Notes under the pieces: generated by a model
Databases searched by the model: none
What the model saw: only the letters and a program-made list of their open reading frames with translations
What the model was told of the DNA's origin: nothing
Shown here: positions 1 through 9,829 of the stretch, one piece after another
Numbering within the stretch: the first letter of the stretch is position 1
Layout: each line of letters begins with the position of its first letter
Translations under genes and position numbers: made by a program
Assembly: GCA_013399855.1 (NCBI GenBank)
Contig: VXAY01002115.1
Location: forward strand, 289,423 to 353,422
Direction of reading: 5' to 3'
DNA length: 64,000 nt
DNA from: Oxyruncus cristatus
Taxonomy: Eukaryota > Chordata > Aves > Passeriformes > Cotingidae

Positions 1-2
1 AA
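1..2 (+). CDS. WWOX: WWOX exon 1, last two bases (partial)
   Basis: The window opens with AA followed directly by a good splice donor, gtaagg. In WWOX, exon 1 ends in phase 2 inside the Asn-36 codon of WW domain 1. AA joined to the first base of exon 2 (C at 2198) gives AAC, Asn, the residue expected before His-37. The strong GC and CpG enrichment just downstream fits a position immediately 3' of a first exon. Only two bases are visible, so this is inferred from phase, donor and context. The start codon and the first ~35 residues lie upstream of the window. Confidence 0.65.
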
Positions 3-450
3 GTAAGGGAAGGCAGCGCGGGCGAGCCCGCCTGCGGCGCTCTGACCACCCGTTCACCAGCGCCCGGGGCAGCGTCCGCCGAGCCGGGTGCGGGGCAGGA
101 CCCGCCGCGTCCCGCCCGGTGCAGCGCGGACGAGCTGCCGGGGCTGGAGCCGCGGGTGCGGTGGGACCGGCGTCCGTGGGACTCGGTCTCCCCGTGTGGG
201 CTGGGCTGCGACGGCCACAGGGACGGCGGCAGCCGCTCCCGCGGAGCCCGGGGCGGTCGGTGCGGTGCGGAGCCACCGCCTCCCGCCCCGCGTGGGAATG
301 ATGCTGGAGCCGCTCCTGGATGCGGGAGGGAGCCGTCACAGAGCTGTTTCAGCGCTCCTCGCGGCTCTCCGTGTTGAGCCTCACACAGTATTGTGGGTTT
401 CTTAGTTTTCCTCCATGTAGGAGCGGAGGAGAAGCGGGGCCGATGGAAGT
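3..450. promoter_or_regulatory. 3' flank of a CpG island at the WWOX 5' end
   Basis: This stretch is very GC-rich and dense in CpG, unlike the AT-rich remainder of the window. It includes GC boxes of the Sp/KLF type, GGGGCGG at 250-256 and CCCGCCCC at 282-289. It starts directly after the presumed exon 1 donor, so it is the downstream shoulder of the promoter CpG island and belongs to intron 1. GC content falls quickly after about position 450. The transcription start itself is expected upstream of the window. Open frames here in several phases are a by-product of high GC. Confidence 0.7.
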
Positions 451-1928
451 TAGGAGCTGTACGTGCAGTCCCTCACCTCTTCATGTGCCACAACTTGAGC
501 AAGAAATAAAGTTTAGCACCATCTGCTCCTGCCACTGGAAATGGTTGTATCCCCGCAGGTTACAAGGGGGTTATGCGGCAGAGGGACCTAACTCAGTGGA
601 ATGTATATTTATGCACTTCCTCCTCTCTTGTAGTTTCTGTAGCCGTACTGATCTCGGGATGTGTTTTGGTCTGTTTAAACCTACAAAATTTATTGCCTTC
701 CACAAAAAGGGGGAGAGTAGATTTTATTCTCACCTGTGGTCAATTGGCATCTCCCTCCCGAGTTCTGCTCCCCAAACACTGGGCAGAATGTTTTTGTTTA
801 TCCACACTTTGCTTGTAAACACTGCAAATTCTCTCTGGATGTTTGTTTTTCTTCGGCCAAGTGCCTGTATATTTCCTTTGGTTTCAAAAGCTCTTGCAGA
901 AAGGACTCACTTGGTGAAAGTAGCAAACCTACAAAACATTGAGATACAACTGAGCATAATTTTAACACAATTAATTCAACAGGCCAGTTTCTTAACTGCT
1001 GTGAAACTGGACCAATTCAATTTAGTGACGTGAAATGAACGTATCTTTACTGTCTGAAAATATATCCCAGCGTCTCTAAAAATATATTTGACAAGAACAG
1101 TGGTGCTACCTTGAATGTATGCTCTGTATCTGTGATACCTCTGCATATTCTGGAAATCTGTTTTAAATCTCATCAACTAAACGAACTTCAAACTTAGCTG
1201 GAGTAGCATTATTTTGATTTTAGACTTTTAAAGGTGTTTATGATGAGTTAGGTGTGCACACAGGTGGACAGGCATTTCTTTGTCAGGCTGCAGTAATTTG
1301 GTTAAATATCTTGCAGCTTGTGCAGGTCACACAGGTGCAGTTGTTTAGTCTCAGATCCCCAGCTGTGATTCCTGTAATACTTTATGTTGACACTGGGGGG
1401 TTGTTGTCAGAAGGGAAGGTTGCTTCTGTTGTGTGTAACTTGCTGTTAGTACTGGGCCCGTGGGTTAGTGGTTATTTGTGTATGTTGTTCAGTGCTGCTG
1501 TCAGTCTTTTATTTCACACTTGGGCAGCTGTCATTTCGGACACTCAGGTAATCCCTACCTGACTCTTAATAATAAAACTTGGTTGTTATTTAAAAATGTT
1601 TAATGAAAGATAAGATTTTATTATGTAACCTGATTTCAGCACTTTGGGTATTTTAAGACCTTGGTTACGTGCAGACCACTTTGCTTGTTTGTCTGTAGTC
1701 CAGAAAACATTATGACAGAATAATGTGATACCATTATCAAGTATATTAAATAAATAACATTCTGTTCAAGGCCTGTGGATAAACTTAACTGTCTAAAGCT
1801 GCAATTGCTGGTGTAGAAATCCGACTTACTTAGTGTATAGCCTGCAAATCAATATTATTAGGCAAGAGTTTTAGAAAGGTGCTTTTGTAATTTGAAAACT
1901 TTCTAATATCATTATTACTATTTTGAGC

Positions 1929-1944
1929 TTTTTTTTTTTTTTTT
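1929..1944 (+). repeat. poly-T tract (T16)
   Basis: Sixteen consecutive T followed by CC in intron 1. It is one of a series of sense-strand T tracts across the window. It is too far upstream (about 250 bases) to be the polypyrimidine tract of the exon 2 acceptor. Confidence 0.9.
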
Positions 1945-2197
1945 CCTTATTCCTGCCAAGGTTCACCGTCTTTTTGAGATCTATTCTGAGTCTGTTAATG
2001 TTAGTTTTTAATAAATTTTGGGTTTTCTTTCTTCTCATCAGTAACAAAACTTAGATTGGAAGTCAGACATTTATTTGAACTTTGTAGACGCCTGTGCTCT
2101 CTTGTTAGTTACTTTCAGAGCTGTGGCAATATTTTGGATTACATCTGAAAGATTATTAGGCAATTTTCTAAAATCCTAAACTTTTCTTTTCCTGCAG

Positions 2198-2262
2198 CCA
2201 CCTGGAAGAAAAAACACAGTGGGAACATCCTAAGTCTGGGAAGAGGAAACGTGTTGCAGGAG
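2198..2262 (+). CDS. WWOX: WWOX exon 2: second half of WW domain 1 and basic NLS
   Basis: This 65-base exon is bounded by acceptor cctgcag and donor gtttgt. It starts in phase 2 with C, completing Asn-36. It then encodes residues 37-57 ([21 protein letters not shown], in two blocks: [11 protein letters not shown] and [10 protein letters not shown]) and ends with the first base of Asp-58. The WW domain 1 hallmarks present are the second signature Trp (Trp-44, in TQWEHP) and the closing Pro-47. In the family WW1 is the functional ligand-binding module for PPxY partners. The GKRKR patch at 50-54 is the nuclear localisation-type signal described for WWOX. The donor matches consensus poorly at +3/+4 (gtttgt instead of gtragt). 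The length is not a multiple of three, so skipping exon 2 alone would shift the frame. Leu-38 and Ser-49 differ from the human residues as I recall them and match the avian form. Confidence 0.96.
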
Positions 2263-3564
2263 GTTTGTGTTAAGCTTTTGTAATGAACCAAAATTGTTAC
2301 AAACATAATTTCCTCCACAAACTTAAGCTGATCTCATTTTGGTCTTCTAGTTGACCCTAATCACCAAGGCAAACTGAGCTTGCAAAATACAGATGATTTC
2401 AGTGGGGTTTTACCTTTGTGATTGTGTCTGTGTAGGGTGATCACTTTGCAGTTTTATGGCTTTCTTTTGTCGCTCCATAAAGTCAAAGTACCATTTCTAG
2501 GTTAGAGGGTTTGTTTTAGTGTGGCTTGTAAAGCATATAGTCCAGGTCTGGAGTTCTCTGATTGGGTTCTGATTTCCTGCTGTCTATCAGGTAACATTTA
2601 TAGTTGAATTATATTCTTCAAAGACCATATTTGATTAAAGAATATCCCTGGCACAGAAGGAAGTCTCATTAGTTTTCATTTTACTTGTTTTCCCCAACCC
2701 AGCTGAATGTTTGTGCTGGAACAGGAGGCAGACAATGTTGCAGGACACTTCCAGAGGAAAATGACTTCTTAAGGGCCTTGGATCAATGCCTTAAATTAGA
2801 TCTTCCCAGAAGCTTCTGTGTGGTGCACCTGGGGGTACTATACTATTGGCAAACCATATTTCTTTTGGCATTGGCAGTCTGACTATAAGTGGAATGTTTT
2901 CAGTAGATCTTGTGTCGATCGAATTAAAATGAGTACTTTTCAGCCGGGCTAAGAAATACTGGGAATGCCATCTGTTAAGTACTTTTGTAGGATCTTTTAT
3001 ATATATATATAAGAATTTGTTTTGTAAAGATTTGTCATTTTTTTTCTTTTGTCTGTCCTTCCAACTTCACAGAATCATAGAGTCACTTAGGTTTGATTTA
3101 ACGTATCTCGTGCCCACTTGAGGGTTGTGATCTTTCAGCTTTTGGTACGTGTTACACGTAGCTTTTCCTACACTTAGTTCCATGGTTTTTGCTATTTGCT
3201 TTGTCAGGGGCAGATACTAAACTGTGAGCAGTGTAGATGTGTATGTACTAGGAAGCATGACTGCATTTTGCTGGTTTTTAACACGCGATAATCCGTATGG
3301 AGACTTTTTTAGATTATGCTTAATCTGCTAGTTGTAACATTTGTATGGGATCTCCTGTATGATGCACTTTCATGAGAGAGCAATTGTGTGTGATTAGGGG
3401 ATCAATCCTTCTTTCAAGTTCTGATGTTCAAGTGCAGCAGGTAGTGCACCACCTGCAGAGATAATGCAGAATTGTGTCACATCTGTCTGGGAAATCACTT
3501 AAACTTCATATTGGAGTGTACTCTGAGGCCTGAAAATAAAGTTAGTATTTCATGTGCTTCCTAG
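2263..3564 (+). other. WWOX: WWOX intron 2
   Basis: This 1302-base intron runs from donor gtttgt to acceptor cttcctag. It is mostly unremarkable AT-rich sequence. It holds a short CR1 3'-end remnant near 3069-3103 and a small ATATAT run at 3000-3010. No second gene was seen. A 65-codon open frame at 2685-2882 has no recognisable content. Confidence 0.9.
3069..3103 (-). repeat. CR1 LINE 3'-end remnant
   Basis: The stretch contains CACAGAATCATAGAGTCAC followed by TTAGGTTTG. This closely resembles the reverse complement of the characteristic CR1 3' terminus, an ATTCTATG-type octamer tail preceded by CCAACC. Only about 35 bases are recognisable, so this is a very truncated copy in antisense orientation to WWOX. 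CR1 is the dominant LINE of birds. A repeat-library search would settle it. Confidence 0.55.
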
Positions 3565-3622
3565 ATCTGCCATATGGATGGGAGCAGGAGACTGATGAAA
3601 ATGGACAAGTCTATTTTGTGGA
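3565..3622 (+). CDS. WWOX: WWOX exon 3: first half of WW domain 2
   Basis: This 58-base exon lies between acceptor cttcctag and an excellent donor, gtaagtatg. It enters in phase 1 (AT completes Asp-58 as GAT), encodes residues 59-76 (LPYGWEQETDENGQVYFV) and leaves in phase 2 with GA, the first two bases of Asp-77. This is the N-terminal half of WW domain 2. It carries the first signature Trp (Trp-63, in LPYGWE), the DENGQ beta-turn and the aromatic YF strand. In the family WW2 is a poor ligand binder that stabilises WW1. Tyr-74 replaces the Phe I recall in human, a conservative change. The intron that follows sits at the same place in the WW fold as the intron between exons 1 and 2. Confidence 0.97.
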
Positions 3623-4831
3623 GTAAGTATGTCAAACTGTAGAATGTGTTCAAGTAGGACAACTGTGTTACATGCTGCCTTTTGAGTTACGATACTGTGA
3701 CAGTATCAGCATCAGCTGGGAAGATTAACAAGTACAGCTTCAGAATGCATATGCACATCTTAGAGTTGTAGCATTGTCTGAACACCCATTTCTGGTCTTC
3801 TGAATTCTTCCACGTGCACAGAAATAGTCACTTGGGTGAAGTACTTGCACCTCCACATCTCAGGACGTGAGCTGACCCTCAGGTAATGTTGATGTAGGCT
3901 CATTTTGTTTGTATACCTTTAGGGATAAACTCCGTATCAGTAACTTTAAAAACATACCCAGAACTTTGTGTCTGGTTTTTAACGGCAGTAATTCTTTAAA
4001 TGTACAAGACAAAACTAAAATTGTTGCAGCTCTGACTCACTTGGAATGTAAAGCACGGAAAAAGAAGAGGACAGGGACAGAGCTAGCAAAGAGTTTTAGA
4101 GAAGTGGGAGGGGAGAAAGTTTGCAGAAGCAGAAAAAGATTTCTGGATGTGTTTCTGTTGGTGTCTTTTTAATGGCAGGGTGAAAATGGGGTAATTATCT
4201 TAAACTGACTTATTAGAATAAAAAATATTCATGGGCCAAAATAGTAAGTGTAGCCTCTCTGTCCTGTACCTGAGGGCTGAAGACTGAAAGTTGTTGCTTC
4301 TTGTGCCTTTCTGATAGTTGTCTGAAGAAAACTAAAACGTGGTTTTATAGAGGTGAGCCTGGTCCAAATTGTGCTGTTTGCTGAGCTGATATGAAGCTGC
4401 TTTTTTCCAGTTGTTGAGAAAAAAGTACTGAGCTGCATTTGCCCTTGGTGTAGCGTTTCAAGGAGTAGTGTAGACCCCTTTTGTACACCTAAGAGGACAT
4501 AATCTTCCCTAATATAATGAGATTCTTTTTTTTTTTTTTTTTTTTTTCCCCTGACAAAATTCTGCCTCTTATGTCAGGGGTTCACCTGAAGTTCAGAATG
4601 GCTTGTGATGTATGTGAATAAAATTAATAATGGATGTTGTCACACCTGGAAAAATGTTCGTTTTAAAAAAAGTAATTGGGATGATTTTAACAAAACTGGA
4701 AAAAATAACTTGATTTTTTTGAATTAAAAGGATCCACTGGAATTGTACACAAGAGTGGTTGAAATACATTTAAAATCTAAATTCAGAGTACAGAAGGGTT
4801 CAAGCTATTGAATTTTTGTGTTCTTTTGCAG
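3623..4831 (+). other. WWOX: WWOX intron 3
   Basis: This 1209-base intron has donor gtaagt and acceptor ttcttttgcag. It contains a long T22 tract at 4526-4547. Open frames at 3909-4172 (+) and 4229-4438 (-) have no recognisable domains and are taken as chance. Nothing else was recognised. Confidence 0.93.
4526..4547 (+). repeat. poly-T tract (T22)
   Basis: Twenty-two consecutive T followed by CCCC in intron 3, the longest uninterrupted homopolymer in the window. It lies about 280 bases upstream of exon 4 and is not its polypyrimidine tract. Its exact length is likely to be polymorphic or poorly sequenced. Confidence 0.9.
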
Positions 4832-5010
4832 CCACATAAACAAAAGGACTACCTACCTTGACCCGAGACTGGCCTTTACAGTTGAAGATAATCCAGCAAA
4901 ACCTACTACTAGACAGAAGTATGATGGAAACAGTACTGCAATGGAAATACTCCAGGGTCGTGACTTGAGTGGGAAGGTGGTTATAATCACGGGAGCAAAT
5001 TCAGGAATAG
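4832..5010 (+). CDS. WWOX: WWOX exon 4: end of WW2, linker, start of SDR fold
   Basis: This 179-base exon lies between acceptor ttcttttgcag and donor gtaggt. It opens in phase 2 with C, completing Asp-77 (GAC). It encodes residues 78-136 and ends with the first G of Gly-137. Residues 78-90 ([13 protein letters not shown]) finish WW domain 2. Tyr-85 stands where a canonical WW domain has its second Trp, the known atypical feature of WWOX WW2. Residues ~91-123 are the linker ([19 protein letters not shown], then the [10 protein letters not shown] segment). At 124-136 the SDR Rossmann fold begins with beta-strand GKVVIIT and the dinucleotide-binding Gly motif TGANSGI(G). The last Gly of that motif is split across the 21 kb intron that follows. 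The linker matches the avian protein as I recall it. Confidence 0.98.
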
Positions 5011-5167
5011 GTAGGTTAACGTGACCCATAAGGTGAAATATGCCAAGCTTTGTCTTACTGGCTGCTTTGTTGTTTAAATATCTGCGTACCTTTGGGTTTC
5101 AAACCTGATTTGCACTTGTTTTCATATAAACCCCCTTAGTTAGGAAACTGTTTTTCTAACAAAGGCG

Positions 5168-5470
5168 TGGAGAATTACAGGAGAGCTACAGGGAAGACAT
5201 CAAGCGCTGAAACAATTGATTTTTGTCTAGAAAAATATCGAGGGGGGCATTTTACTTTATGTAAATGTACGAAGGATGACTGTGGAAGAGGAGGGAAGTT
5301 TCTTTTTATGATCTTGGTGGCTAGGACAAGGAGAAAGGTTTGTAAGGCTGCAGGGGAGTTCAGGTAAAGTATTGAGAAAAACTTCCTAAGGGCAACAAGT
5401 GAACTCGGGTAAAGATTTTCCGAGGAGGTTGTGGAATTTTTATCTCTGAAGGTACTTTCAAGTGAATTTG
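5168..5470 (+). repeat. degraded CR1 LINE fragment
   Basis: Several blocks in order resemble the 3' part of CR1. GGACAAGGAGAAAGG is at 5324-5338, and a GCAGGGGAG..CAGGT block follows. A GAAAAACTTCC motif comes next, then GAGGAGGTTGTGGAAT near 5422-5437. The last block runs into TCTCTGAAGGTACTTTCAAG, like the conserved TCTCTGGAGGTATTCAAG of CR1. Order and orientation are the same as the CR1 sense strand. Divergence and indels indicate an old insertion. The upstream limit is approximate, and the 66-codon open frame within it is a relic or chance. Confidence 0.68.
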
Positions 5471-6648
5471 ATGATGAACTTGTATCAGAATGTTTTACTC
5501 GATGCTCCTTTAGGGCAAAGAAATATGATTTATGACCCTTAGAAATCCCTGTTAGTTGTATTGTCTAACAGGCTCATAGATCCTTTCAGACATTCAGCTT
5601 GTTTAGGTATCTGCTGCATAGTATTGCTTCTATAGTTGGTGAGTATTTGAGAGATTCTAAGTAGCTGCTGCTGTTTCATTTTATGATGAAGATTTGTGTT
5701 TAGGGGCTTTGCTTTTCTCCTCAGAAGACAGGATTCCTTCTCCAACCTAATTTGCTGCGCTGCTTGAAGCTTCGCTCAGCAACCTGCACAGGATACGTTG
5801 TTTTCTGTGGCTTAAGTTTGTGGAGGAGCCACAAATATTAAAACACTGTTGTGGTTTGGTGTTAGATTTGAATTTTTTTGGTAAATGAGGGAATTCAGTG
5901 TAAATCCTAGGTCACCGTTGATCCTTTGTTGCCTTTTGTGGTTTGCATTTTTCTTCATGATGGGATTGCATCAATATTGGAAGAGTCTTTATGCAGTTAT
6001 TTGGTGGATTTTAGTTCAGGATCTTGACTTATATACATTTTTGAGGACATTGGAAAACCTTGGAGATGTTCTAGAAAATGGCTTAATGGCAGGACTTAGC
6101 ACTCCAAATCCTCTTGGCCTTTACTTCTTAATTATTTAAGGGAGTGTTATCCCCCAAGGATCAGATGAAGAATTCAGAGCTTTATTGTGGCTTGCAATTT
6201 AGGCCTTAACAGCACATGTCCTGCTGTCGTTGCCTGTATGGTACAGCAGAGTGGCACTGCAGTTGGGGCAGCAAGTGTTGTACTTGTCTCAACGGATCTG
6301 TGCTTTCTGGTAAGGTTTGCATTCCAAATCCTTGGTACAGCATGTCTCTGCCTTGCATCCAGCAGCAGAATGTGCTCTGTATGCAGCTTTGCAGTCTCAG
6401 AACATTTAAGAATTACCTGGACTCTGAGGGATTTGCCTCCAGCAGGAACGGAGCTGCCATTCAGCCTTGCTGAATGAGTTGAAAGTGTTTTTAATACCAG
6501 CAAAATGTTCATCTAAGGTAAATGACGCTTTTGTCAAGATTATTTTTTTTCTCCCCTCTTGCTCCCTTAGTTTATAATCTGGGTTGATCACAAGTAATGA
6601 ATCATATCCTTGCACCACATCTTCTTTGCTTGTGACATACATGCCCAC

Positions 6649-6699
6649 ACATATATATATATTATATATATTCATATATATATATACACACACACACAC
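6649..6699. repeat. compound (AT)n-(CA)n microsatellite
   Basis: An interrupted run of AT dinucleotides (about 6651-6684, broken by TT and TC) passes directly into a CA run ending at about 6699. The AT part is largely self-complementary and could extrude as a cruciform or hairpin. The length probably varies between individuals. Confidence 0.92.
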
Positions 6700-7882
6700 T
6701 TCCAGTATTTCTATGAGTAAATGAGGGCAGGATATCATCCCTGCTCAGAAGCATACCAAGAATAGCAGGAGCATTAGTGAAATAAGCCTTGGCCTTGTTC
6801 TGCTGTATGAAGTTAGGACATGAGGAATCCACAGGTATGAAGGAGATGCAGCAAATATGTGATTAAGGTGGTATTATGTGCTTTATACCTCAAAACTCTG
6901 GCATACCATGTTACATTTAGTGTTTCTTTAGTCCAGGCTTTGTGTCTGATACTACTTAAGAATGACCATGGAGCATGGATTAAGGAGGAAGCAGTTAGAG
7001 AGTTTATGCTTTTTATGTAATCTGTGTCCTTTTTTTCCTCCTTATGCTTTTTTTCTAAGGGCTTCTCAGAGCTGTTACAGCCTGATCTGGGCTTGTGGTG
7101 GTTATGACTACTGATTAACCTCTCCGATGGAGAAAACAAAGCTCAAACTCCTTGGTGTTGTGTGAAGGGAACGCTTTTCCCTTTGGGATTGGCAGATAGC
7201 GTTCTTGTCCAAATTAGGACACAAACTTTGGCAGAATATGAAGTTTCCTTGAGACTTGGTTATCTGAGTCCTCAAAATGTGTTAGCCTCAGCTTAGGCTT
7301 TACCCATGTTTTGTGGCTCTTGGCAAACTGCTTTGCACGTGGCAGTAGTGTCATGTGATGGATTGCAGAGATCCCTGTGAGCTTTAATATGTCTACAGAG
7401 TTCTCTGGAACTCCACGTGGAAATACTATTTAGCTGGCTCAAGAGGAGTCTTACCAGTTTTGGAGCTCATTTCTCAGTTAGTTTAGGATTTCAGTGCTGT
7501 GCTCCACTTTGTGTTGTATAGATACTAGTTTTAAATTCTGTGTGTGTCTTGGAGCTAATACCTTCCTCCTTGAGTCTTTTAAGGAGTAAGCAATTCCTTT
7601 GTTTTCAGAACACCAGCATGCTTTGTTTTAGAGGTAAGTATAAATGATTCCAGGGAAATACTGTTGTCCATTAAGTAGAAGGATACTGAAAAATAATGTA
7701 TTACTTGTTGAGCATTTGTGCTTAACAATGCAAGGAAAAAAGAAATCACTGAACCCATTCACTGTTGTCCAAATGAGTTTCAGTGGCATATTTTCAAACT
7801 AACTAACTATGGCATCTGTACGTTTTCATTTCAAGATGGGTAGAACAAAGATCAAGCTGTAATTTGGTACCCTGCAGGCAGA

Positions 7883-7920
7883 AAAATGCATTTTCGATTA
7901 CAAAATGCATTTTCAGTTAC
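7883..7920. repeat. tandem 19-base duplication with ATGCAT palindromes
   Basis: Unit 1 is AAAATGCATTTTCGATTAC (7883-7901) and unit 2 is AAAATGCATTTTCAGTTAC (7902-7920), directly adjacent. They differ at two neighbouring positions (GA against AG). Each unit begins with the 12-base palindrome AAAATGCATTTT. It looks like a local tandem duplication. Any protein-binding role is inference. Confidence 0.9.
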
Positions 7921-8633
7921 AAAGAATCCATTGCTGGATTCTCAAGGTGAAGTTTGGAGAATGCTGAGAATCCCTTGGAAGATGGATGAACATAAAAGTG
8001 ATGGTTTTATTCATCCATGTGCACTGCTTGAAGATAGCCAAGTTAAAAACAGATCAGCAAAGAGGGAATGGTACCTTAATTCAGTTTATTGTGAATCTAA
8101 TACAGGGAGTCCAACGTAGCCTATCAGGAATTCATTGTCTTCTTACGGTTAAAAACTCTCCTCAACTTCTGAAAAATAGAGATGTTTACTTAATTACTGA
8201 GGGAATACTTTGGATGACTTCAGGAATGGTAGAGTTTTAGTGGTGTCACACGTACTGGCTCCTCAGTGTTGCTTCATTGCCATTAGCTTATCTTAATATG
8301 TCTGTAAATAGCCTGACTGCTTAGTGGTGGTTCTTTTTATTACTGATTAGGACTGTGGACTGTAAGAATTTCCTGGATTATATACCCACTTTCTTAACTT
8401 AATCCTTAAAATTGCTGTGAAAAGTGTGTGTGTGGGGGGGAAGTACTAAAAAACTTAGGTTTATAAACACTTCATTAATTTGCATTAGCAGCTTGGAAAA
8501 AGTTAATGAGTTATTTCTTTCTTACAATACAAAGAGATCATAGCAGATCAGGAGTTATTAGTAAAATATTTTCTTATTTGTTTATTTTGAAAGCTTTTTC
8601 TTCTGACCGTGCAGTCCAATTATTCTTTGAGGG

Positions 8634-8651
8634 TTTTTTTTTTTTTTTTTT
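8634..8651 (+). repeat. poly-T tract (T18)
   Basis: Eighteen T in intron 4, followed after a short break by another T8 run (8659-8666). It forms part of a strongly T-rich sense-strand segment. Confidence 0.88.
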
Positions 8652-9060
8652 GTCTTCTTTTTTTTTAAGCTCCATCAGAATTTTAGTCTGAATATCGCAC
8701 TTGAATTTGAGGTAACTTTTGGTCACAGTAAAGCTGGTGTGGTAAAAAGAAGTAAGGGAGAGTTACTGAATAGTTCAGTCTTGCACTGTCAGCCCTTGTT
8801 TTAAAAACACATCGTTCCGTGTGTATTTAACTATGAGTAGTGTCAGTTCGTTCTCTTAAAATCAGTAAGACTTATTCCACTGTGAGGAATTGAAGATAGT
8901 GGGCACTTTTGTGTGTTGTTTTTCTGTTCAAAGGTCTCGATGTCCACACAAAAAGTGCTTCCCCAGCCTGCTGCTGGTATGGGTGAAGTTGTGCTCACTA
9001 ATGTTTCCACTAGAGGTCTGTGTTGCTCTTTGAAAACACTTCACAAAAGCGACCTGGTGC

Positions 9061-9077
9061 TTTTTTTTTTTTTTTTT
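9061..9077 (+). repeat. T17-C6 homopolymer pair
   Basis: Seventeen T followed at once by six C. T-run/C-run pairs recur in the window and make a pure pyrimidine stretch on the sense strand. Confidence 0.88.
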
Positions 9078-9813
9078 CCCCCCGTTGTTGGTAACTGCTC
9101 TTGTAATTTTGGTGTTTGCGTTCTTAATTAGTAGGGCTAGAATTTGAAATTAGAAAAGCATGTCAGCAGTTCATCTAGGTTTTAATTTTATACGGAGGTG
9201 TGGTATTTTCAGCTGTATGTGTAAGCAATCTCCTCAAATAAAACATTTAAAAAAACCCCCTATAACTTAGTTTTAATATCAGAGAGACGGTTGTTTGATT
9301 TTTCTGACTTATATAAATATTTCTGGCTGGTTTTAAGGGTGATGCAGCTGTATGACCTTGAGACTACCATATTTTCTGGTTTTTGTATTGGGTGCAGTTG
9401 CATTTAACCCGTGGTGACTGTGAGAATCTGTGTGAGTAGTGAACTGTAAGTAATATTTCAGTATCCTATGGAAGGGCAAAATGTGTTTGTTCTGTCCAGT
9501 TGGGCAGATTCCCCGAAGCAGAGTTTTTCTTAAAGCTTTTCCAGAATTTTATCACAAAACTCTGTTGATAATCACAACCAAGCAATTACTCAAACTGGAG
9601 TTCTAATTTTTTCTGCTCTGTGAAGGTCCAAAGAGGCCTGTTAATGGCTTTTGTAAGGGATGCCCAGAGCAAGCTGCTGAATTTTTTTCAAATGCTGAAG
9701 AAAATCCAGAAGCCGTAACATGGCTTTCTATATTGCTTTTCTTGGTTATATTTAAATGTTTTAGATTGTTTCTTTGAAATATTTGTTGTTTAATTTTTGT
9801 TAATTGCAACTCC

Positions 9814-9829
9814 TTTTTTTTTTTTTTTT
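9814..9829 (+). repeat. poly-T tract (T16)
   Basis: Sixteen T in intron 4, far from any exon. It is another member of the sense-strand T-tract series. Confidence 0.88.

Larger units (their letters stand above)
3..2197 (+). other. WWOX: WWOX intron 1
   Basis: This 2195-base intron has donor gtaagg and a pyrimidine-rich acceptor ending cctgcag. The first ~450 bases are CpG-island flank and the rest is ordinary AT-rich intron. It contains an unexplained 237-codon open frame (320-1033), which spans the GC-to-AT transition and has no recognisable domain. It also contains a T16 tract (1929-1944). No repeat family was recognised. Confidence 0.75.
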
